Source of the DNA: Meghimatium bilineatum
Lineage: Eukaryota > Mollusca > Gastropoda > Stylommatophora > Philomycidae
NCBI GenBank assembly: GCA_034231615.1
Contig: CM067298.1
Location: 3,415,834-3,479,833, forward strand
Length of the DNA stretch: 64,000 nt
Reading direction: 5' to 3'
The first letter of the stretch is position 1, and each line of letters begins with the position of its first letter. Under the pieces are notes generated by a model. The model saw only the letters and a list, made by a program, of their open reading frames with translations. It did not search any database and was not told the origin of the DNA. Shown here in pieces: positions 57,868 to 64,000 of this stretch. The position numbers and the translations under genes were made by a program.

Positions 57868-58095
57868 CATTGTAAGACTATTGCACTTAAAATGTAAACT
57901 GTAGTAATATTGCACTAAAATTTAGACTGTAAGATTATTGCACTAAAATGTAGACTGCAAGATTATTGCACTAAAATATAGACTGTAAGATTATTGCACT
58001 AAAATGTAGACTGTAAGATTATTGCACTAAAATGTAGACTAAGATTATTGCACTAAAATGTAGACAAAGATTATTGCACTAAAATGTAGACTGTA
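57868..58095. repeat. 27-28-bp tandem repeat beside a GALC splice donor
   Basis: The unit starts TAAGATTATTGCACTAAAAT. It begins about 30 bp inside the intron from the donor at 58129. Confidence 0.95.
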
Positions 58096-58129
58096 TAAGA
58101 ATAGAAGCTAATAACATCAAGAGACTTAC

Positions 58130-58248
58130 CTTTACAGAAAGTGTGATTGTGTTCCAATCAGACTCAATGGCTAACGACTCACGACCAGATACAATAATAG
58201 ATGCACCTTCTGTGGATGATACAAGATTCGTATTGTTATTCTCCAGAA
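58130..58248 (-). CDS. GALC: Galactosylceramidase, internal exon
   Basis: The 119-bp exon encodes LENNNTNLVSSTEGASIIV, then SGRESLAIESDWNTITLSVK. The 'W-x-T-x-T-L-S-V-K' end matches the family segment just before the last exon (W-Y-T-L-T-L-x-x-K). The donor is strong (AAG|GTAAGT, 58129-58124) and phase 0, fitting the next exon's first codon. The acceptor AATGAAG|TT at 58249 is chosen because it supplies two bases to complete the codon split at 61333. Other AGs nearby break the phase. The polypyrimidine tract is weak, so the 5' edge is provisional. Confidence 0.65.
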
Positions 58249-58378
58249 CTTCATTAGTCAGAAGACTCAAGCTCTTGATGAATGTAAAATTCTTTCAGAT
58301 AAAGCTGCCTACTCGTAGTGGTTAGCATGCACTGAATGTATTTCATACATTGTGGTAATACTGAAACATTTAATTCTT

Positions 58379-58838
58379 TTTCCTGAGAACAGCATGCTCC
58401 TGAATGAGAACAGCATGCTCCTGACTGAGAACAGCATGCTCTTGACTGAGAACAGCATGCTCTTGACTGAGAACAGCATGCTCCTGACTGAGAACAGCAT
58501 GCTCCTGATTGAGAACAGCATGCTCCTGACTGAGAACAGCATGCTCCTGACTGAGAACAGCATACTCCTAACTGAGAACAGCATGCTCCTGATTGAGAAC
58601 AGCATGCTCCTGACTGAGAACAGCATGCTCCTGACTGAGAACAGCATGCTCCTGATTGAGAACAGCATGCTCCTGATTGAGAACAGCATGCTCCTGACTG
58701 AGAACAGCATGCTCCTGACTGAGAACAGCATGCTCCTGACTGAGAACAGCATGCTCCTGACTGAGAACAGCATGCTCCTGACTGAGAACAGCATGCTCCT
58801 AACTGAGAACAGCATGCTCCTGACTGAGAACATTGTCA
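58379..58838. repeat. 21-bp minisatellite, about 22 units
   Basis: Unit CTGAGAACAGCATGCTCCTG plus A, containing GCATGC. Unit length divisible by 3 gives artefact frames on both strands. It lies about 130 bp upstream of a GALC acceptor. Confidence 0.97.
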
Positions 58839-58884
58839 TAACAAAATAAACTGTTCACTGCAATATTATTTTTTCATAGAGAAT

Positions 58885-59572
58885 CATGTTTAGTTCCAAC
58901 AACCCATGAATGTATTACAACTATAGAAAATAACAACCCATGCATGTATTACAACTATAGAAAATAACAACCCATGAATGTATTACAACTATAGAAAATA
59001 ACAACCCATGAATGTATTACAACTATAGAAAATAACAACCCATGCATGTATTACAACTATAGAAAATAACAACCCATGCACGTATTACAACTATAGAAAA
59101 TAACAACCCATGAATGTATTACAACTATAGAAAATAACAACCCATGCATGTATTACAACTATAGAAAATAACAACCCATGCACATATTACAACTATAGAA
59201 AATAACAACCCATGCACGTATTACAACTATAGAAAATAACAACCCATGAATGTATTACAACTATAGAAAATAACAACCCATGAATGTATTACAACTATAG
59301 AAAATAACAACCCATGAATGTATTACAACTATAGAAAATAACAACCCATGCACGTATTACAACTATAGAAAATAACAACCCATGCACGTATTACAACTAT
59401 AGAAAATAACAACCCATGCACGTATTACAACTATAGAAAATAACAACCCATGAATGTATTACAACTATAGAAAATAACAACCCATGCACGTATTACAACT
59501 ATAGAAAATAACAACCCATGAATGTATTACAACTATAGAAAATAACAACCCATGCATGTATTACTATAGAAA
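58885..59572. repeat. 34-bp minisatellite, 20 units
   Basis: The unit contains AACCCATGAATGTATTACAA and CTATAGAAAATAAC; GAATG/GCATG/GCACG variants alternate. Confidence 0.97.
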
Positions 59573-60030
59573 GTAGTGACTTTTTTGCATCTTGTATTAT
59601 ACATACAGACTAAAGTTGTACTCTCTATAACAAAATGTATAGAATTGATGTATTCTTCAAAGAGCCTGTGTCTATCTTTCCATGCCAGCAGTGAAGGCCT
59701 GTATCCATCTTTCCATGTCTGTAATGAGCATTCACATTAATCTACCAATAATTGTGGACGTGACTTAGAAATGTGGATTTTTCACTTTAACAGTGATATT
59801 GCTTTTCCATTTATTTATATTGTGTGTCGCTTTTCCATATTTCTGTTGTGATGTTTCTTTTCCATATTTATGCTGAGATGATGCTTTTCGATATTTATGT
59901 TGAGATTCTCCTGTATAAAATGGGATACAAGATGACATTGGTGTTGGGCAGAAATTGGAACAATAACCTCGAAATTTTCTATTTTCACCACAATATGTCT
60001 TCATATTCTGTATAAACCACAGAAGACAGA
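59573..60030. other. GALC intron, no feature recognised
   Basis: TTTCCATATTTCTGTTGTGATG-like words repeat loosely at 59820-59910. Nothing else. Confidence 0.4.
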
Positions 60031-60240
60031 TGTGTCCGGCCATTGACTCAAATAATATGATGACACAGTGCATTTCCATTCTTCTGACTACATCCTGCTG
60101 GAAATCTAGTAGGACCATTGTCCTGCAACACAAGAGATCTAGCACAAGTTTGAGAATGAGGCTGAAGAAGAAATCTAGTAGGACCATTGTCCTGCAACAC
60201 AAGAGATCTAGCACAAGTTTGAGAATGAGGCTGAAGAATA
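60031..60240 (+). mobile_element. Short GAA-tailed retroposon, family D (copy 3, with tail duplication)
   Basis: Core 60031-60170. Pairings: TGTGTC (60031-36)/GACACA (60062-67), GGCC (60038-41)/GACC (60113-116, one mismatch), CAT/ATG inside, ATTTCC (60072-77)/GGAAAT (60100-105), then CTAGTA from C60106. It ends TTTGAGAATGAGGCTGAAGA. The last 70 bp (GAAATCTAGTAGGACCATTG onward) are tandemly duplicated at 60172-60240. Non-coding. Confidence 0.65.
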
Positions 60241-60395
60241 AAAAGGCTATTCTGTATAAGGAATACTTAACTGAAGATAAATACCAATAGTCATCTCAGT
60301 AGGGATATATTCAATGGAATCTGTATGTAGACATATTCTGTGTAAGGAATACTTTATCAATCATCTACACTGTAGATCTGTATTCAATGGAATCT

Positions 60396-61160
60396 CAACT
60401 AGATAAAGCGTGTCGAAAATGGACGGGTATCAGGGCCAGGTTACAGTGCATGAACTCGCCCAGCTACACTCGAAACCACAAGACATAATTATATACACAG
60501 ATAGCTCCGTTAACAGATACACAAATAAAAGCGGTTGGGGTTTTGTTGCCTACAGAAACGGCATGAAGTTGGTTGTGAAATCTTCAGCATATTCTACTGT
60601 CACATCGAGCATGAGGATGGAGATAGAGGGAGTTACAGCAGCTCTTAATTGATTGATAACTGATACATCAACACACTCCATATTATTCACAGACTCTCAC
60701 TGCATGCTGCGTAAGTTAGAAAATTTCATGCTAAGAAGAGAATGGTGGGACTTATTGAACAACTCAATTTCCAGAGCATTACATGGATATACTGCCCTGA
60801 TCATGCTGGGGTCAGAGGAAACGAGAGAGCTGACTTATTGGCTGGTAATGCGACGATAGATGACCCATTGCTGAGAAAAGATAAAGCAGACTTAATGAAA
60901 GCAGTAATAAATTCATTTCAAGATGAAGATGATGTCAATGAGGCTGAGAACATACACATATGGAGAATTTTAGAAATGGCAATATCTAGAGGTGAAGGAA
61001 GGATTTTTTCGAAAGTTCCTAAGATCACATAATCAACACTTGACTGGGATGCTAAGTCTATATACACTGACATGGCTGCTGGAACGGAAGGCGGAGCACT
61101 TATGGGAATGTCTCACAAGCTATGAAGCCAGTTTCTAATCAAGAATCAAGAAGAGAAGAA
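60396..61160 (+). pseudogene. LINE RNase H fragment with 12-bp target duplication
   Basis: Flanked by TCAATGGAATCT at 60384-60395 and 61161-61172. It encodes, in shifting frames, DKACRKWTG, IIIYTDSSVNRYTNKSGWGF, VTSSMRMEIEGVTAALN, FTDSHCMLRKLENF and HAGVRGNERADLLAGNATI, a complete RNase H fold order. It then has FQDEDDVNEAENIHIW and a 3' end GAAGCCAGTTTCTAATCAAG. In the first motif DGS has become DSS. No RT remains. Confidence 0.82.
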
Positions 61161-61332
61161 TCAATGGAATCTGTGTGCATTCTGTGTTAGGAATACTTGA
61201 CCAATAGTCAATACAGCATATTGATAAAACCTTTGTGTATTCTGCATAAGCAATAAATCATCTGTACTAGTAAGGAACCCTGATACTCATAAAATCTCTA
61301 GACTGAGCTGAAAATTGACAAACAATACTCAC

Positions 61333-61502
61333 TGATGTCATTTGTCAGAAGAAACAAATCGTCATTGGGGAAGATGAAGAAGAATATTCCCTTTGCTTGA
61401 TATGTCGTACATCCTCCATTGTCAATTCGAACTCCCAGGAATACACCATTGGATCCGTTCACTGGGCCCACTTTCACATCCACAGATATGTCTACATCAG
61501 TC
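61333..61502 (-). CDS. GALC: Galactosylceramidase, exon of the C-terminal lectin-like domain
   Basis: The 170-bp exon encodes TDVDISVDVKVG, then GVFLGVRIDNGGCTTYQAKG and IFFFIFPNDDLFLLTNDI. The pattern G-V-F-(L/I)-x-x-R-(V/I)-x-x-GG followed by (A/Q)-x-GIFF-x-IF is the strongest GALC signature here. Acceptor TTGTTATATCAG precedes it with a T-rich tract. The donor ATCA|GTGAGT (61332-61327) is good. It starts with the last base of a split codon and ends with the first base of the next. The preceding exon is not found to 64000; that stretch is filled with retroelements. Confidence 0.8.
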
Positions 61503-61610
61503 CTGATATAACAAAAAACAACTTGGATTCAAACTTCACAACTGACATCAGCAACATTTTATTAAATAACAATTAATTATATCAAGCATTTGATGATTTA
61601 TCACCACAAT

Positions 61611-62271
61611 TTTAAATAACATCTACAACAGTGGCTATATTCCATTAGATATGCTACAATCAATTTTCATAGCCCTACCAAAGAAACCTGGTGCAGTAGA
61701 TTGTGAAGATCACAGAACAATTAGTCTTATGAGTCCGATGACCTAGATTCTACTGTGCATTATAATGAGGCGTATAAAAGGAAAAATAAAACCAGAGATA
61801 GCAGAAGAACAATGCAGATTCGTAGAAGGAAAAGGAACAAGAAATGCCCTATATATAGTAAGAACATTAATGGAGAGGGATAGAAGTACAACAAGACCTT
61901 TATCTGTGCTTCATAGATTACAGCAAAGCATTTGACAAGGTGAAGCGTTCAGAGATGATAAAACTGCTAGAAAATCTGAACGTTAAAAGGAAAGATCTAA
62001 GAATAGAAACAAATATATATTGGAACCAAACGGCTGCGTTGAGAGTTAACAACACTGTAGGAATGTTTCAAAAGATAGAAATGTCTCCAGATCTTTTCTC
62101 CCTGTATACAGAATACATTACGAGAAGTATAGAAGATATGTCAGGAATAAAAGTGGGAGGATGCAATATAAATAACTTGAGATATGCTGATGACACAGTA
62201 TTGATCACAGGAAGCGAACAGGAACTACAAGTCCTATTAGATAAAGTAGTGAAGGAAAGTGAAAACAAAGG
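61611..62271 (+). pseudogene. LINE RT (RTE-like), left part, interrupted
   Basis: Fingers and palm of a non-LTR RT: NNIYNSGYIPLDMLQSIFIA, LPKKPGAVDCEDHRTISLMS, ILLCIIMRRIKGKIKPEIAE, EQCRFVEGKGTRNALYIVRT, then from 61940 KRSEMIKLLENLNVKRKDLR, IYWNQTAALRVNN and LRYADDTVLI (YADD 62183-62194). The sequence breaks at VVKESENKG, where another LINE is inserted. A short deletion removed the conserved 'G-V-R-Q-G-C' block between FQKIEMS and PDLFSLYTEY. No RNase H belongs to this element. Confidence 0.85.
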
Positions 62272-62937
62272 CTTTGAAAAGTCAAAGGGAAAACGAAACA
62301 AGCGTGGCAGAACATGGATGGCAGAAGCTGAAAACACACTGCGAATAGTATGTGAGTTAGAAGAAATAGGAAAGGGCAGTGAATGGGTGGAGGTAGACAC
62401 TGAGAAGAAATCACTGACTAAAGTAATAATACAACTAGATAAAGCATGTCGAAAATGGACAGCAGTCAGGGCTCAGGATACAGTGCACGAACACGCCCAA
62501 CTACACTCGAAACCACAAGACATAATTATATACACAGATGGCTCTGTTAGCAGAAACACAAATAAAAGTGGTTGGGGTTTTGCTGCCTACAGAAACGGTG
62601 TGAAGTTGGTTGAGAAATCTTCAGCATATTCTACTGTCACATCGAGCATGAGAATGGAGATGCAGGAAGATTTAATAAAGGCAGTAATAAATTCATTTCA
62701 AGATGCAGATGATGTCAATGAGGTTGAGAACGTACACATACAGAGAATGTTAGAAATGGGAGTATCAGAGGTGAGGGAAGGAAAAGTAAATTTTTTGGAA
62801 AGTCCCGAAGATCACACAATCAACACCTGACCGGAACTATGAGTCTACATACACTAGGATGGCTGCTGGAGCTGAGGGTGGAGCACTTATGGGAATGTCC
62901 CGCATGCTGTGAAGCCAGTTTCTAATCAAGAATCAAT
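62272..62937 (+). mobile_element. Nested LINE RNase H fragment, internally deleted
   Basis: Inserted in the RT above with a 12-bp duplication TGAAAACAAAGG (62260-62271 and 62938-62949). It encodes GRTWMAEAENTLRIVCELEE, DKACRKWTAV, IIIYTDGSVSRNTNKSGWGF and VTSSMRMEM, then jumps to EDLIKAVINSFQDADDVNEV. Compared with 60396-61160, about 230 bp covering the second half of RNase H are missing. The reading frame stays open through host RT and insert from 61940 to 62830 by chance. It ends GAAGCCAGTTTCTAATCAAG. Confidence 0.88.
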
Positions 62938-63472
62938 TGAAAACAAAGGTCTCAGTTTAAACAAGAAGAAAATAGAAATAATGGTTGTCTCAAAGAGACA
63001 TACACCACCAAGATACAACATAACGATTAATGACACAAAATTAGAACAAGTTGAAAAAGAGAAATATCTTGGCACCCTGTTAACATCAGAAGGTAGATGC
63101 TCAAGTGAGATAAAGAGCCGAGCAGCACAAGTCAAATCAGCATTCCAAAAAATGAGAACTAATTTTTGCACGGAAGTCTATAAATGAAAAACTAAGAAAA
63201 CTAATGCAGATGTTCTCATTGATACTGGCGTAAAAAGATAAATCATAGTCAAGGTTTCTAGGGCATGTGCTGAGAAGAGTACAGCTTGAACACTTAATAA
63301 CCACTGGAAAGGTCAAGGGGAGAAGAGAAAGGGGGCGACAAAGAGAAAAGATACTAGATGGACTAGTATTATGGCATGGTAGAAGTTCATCAACCGAGCT
63401 TATTGACAAAACAAGAGACAGAGAGTCATGGAGAAACATGATCACCTACACCATTCGGCATGGTACTTGATT
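62938..63472 (+). pseudogene. LINE RT (RTE-like), right part
   Basis: Resumes the interrupted RT: ENKGLSLNKKKIEIMVVSKR, NITINDTKLEQVEKEKYLGT, LLTSEGRCSSEIKSRAAQVK, SAFQKMRTN. A deletion follows, then FLGHVLRRVQLEHLITTGKV and GRRERGRQREKILDGLVLWH to a stop near 63470. It is followed by (TA)n at 63474-63497. Confidence 0.85.
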
Positions 63473-63497
63473 TTATATATATATATATATATATATA

Positions 63498-63631
63498 GTT
63501 ACCAATGAAATCTTCCAAGAATATCTGGTGCAGAATGCTAGAGTTCACTGGTCTAGAAAGCTAAAGTTCACTGGTCTAGAATGCTAGAGTTACCAATTAA
63601 AATATCCGATCTAGAATGATAACGTTACCAA
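63498..63631. repeat. Degenerate short repeat
   Basis: TGCTAGAGTTCACTGGTCTAGAA-like units of about 27 bp, three or four copies. Confidence 0.6.
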
Positions 63632-64000
63632 TGGTTGGTTGGTTGGTTGGTTGCTGATCCAGCGTTCTATGGGCTCATGCCCTTTGACTCATATATTGCT
63701 TGGGAGTCTGTGGATTTTCAGCCCACCTGGACCAGAGCCAGAGACTAACTATCACACCTCCAGGAAGGTAGATTTCAACTTATGCACTGCTCTGAGCCAC
63801 TGTAGCCAAGATAGGGTTCACTGTGCTCATTCCCCACCACCAATTGACTACTGGTTATGCCGAACTTTATTGCTCCAGGCATGCACCCAAATGTTCAAAT
63901 CAAAAGGATTGTCATGTTCTGAGTCTGCGAATCTATGATGGACCTCAGCCATAGGAAAACAGTGCTGTCAGTTTCCTCCTCCCCATTGCTGCGCAGTAAA
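63632..64000 (-). mobile_element. Unidentified repeat with (CAAC)n-type tail, runs off the edge
   Basis: Read on minus it ends in ACCAACCAACCAACCAACC (63632-63652), the kind of short-repeat 3' tail seen on LINE/SINE ends. The body has no recognised protein. No GALC exon was seen in it. Confidence 0.4.

Noticed and set aside
61940-62830. Single chimeric RT-RNase H protein
   Set aside because: The 12-bp duplication shows two elements joined by nested insertion.
63498-64000. Next upstream GALC exon
   Set aside because: No frame resembling the family and no donor leaving two bases of a codon was found; the sequence looks like a dispersed repeat.

Overview
This is an AT-rich stretch of animal nuclear DNA with introns, decayed retrotransposons and very many minisatellites. 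There are no operons, ribosome-binding sites or other bacterial features. The LINE families, tRNA-derived SINEs, a Penelope-like element with GIY-YIG endonuclease and mariner remnants suggest an invertebrate. The LINE open frame most resembles mollusc (gastropod) elements as I remember them. That attribution is inference; I could not search.

Host gene: three exons on the minus strand (61502-61333, 58248-58130, 53741-53523) join in phase and read as the C-terminal lectin-like domain and stop of galactosylceramidase (GALC). No other host gene is recognised with confidence. One candidate exon lies at 16309-16495.

Layout. 0-20 kb: a composite satellite, then one minisatellite after another (10-38 bp units) with LINE tails and SINEs between. 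20-23.2 kb: 3' part of a Penelope-like element, ending near a hammerhead-ribozyme-like core. 25-31 kb: a LINE inserted in a 20-bp array, a 1.5-kb retroposon inserted in a 27-bp array, and RT fragments. 34-42 kb: mariner remnant, LINE tails, SINEs and arrays. 42.3-46.4 kb: a nearly full-length endonuclease-RT-RNase H LINE with an 11-bp target duplication, inserted in a 39-bp array. Its first bases can be folded as an HDV-like ribozyme. 47-52 kb: LINE fragments, one containing an array made from its own RNase H codons. 52.3-53.3 kb: a TA-flanked inverted-repeat transposon. 53.5-61.5 kb: GALC 3' exons with TE- and array-filled introns. 61.6-64 kb: an RT pseudogene with a second LINE nested in it (12-bp target duplication), then an unidentified repeat.

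How it fits together: one group of retroposons sharing (GAA)n 3' ends appears to have mobilised long LINEs, a 1.28-kb non-coding retroposon, a roughly 140-bp family and pieces of about 70 bp. At least five elements sit inside tandem arrays. Roughly a fifth of the window is tandem repeat, estimated by adding the listed arrays.
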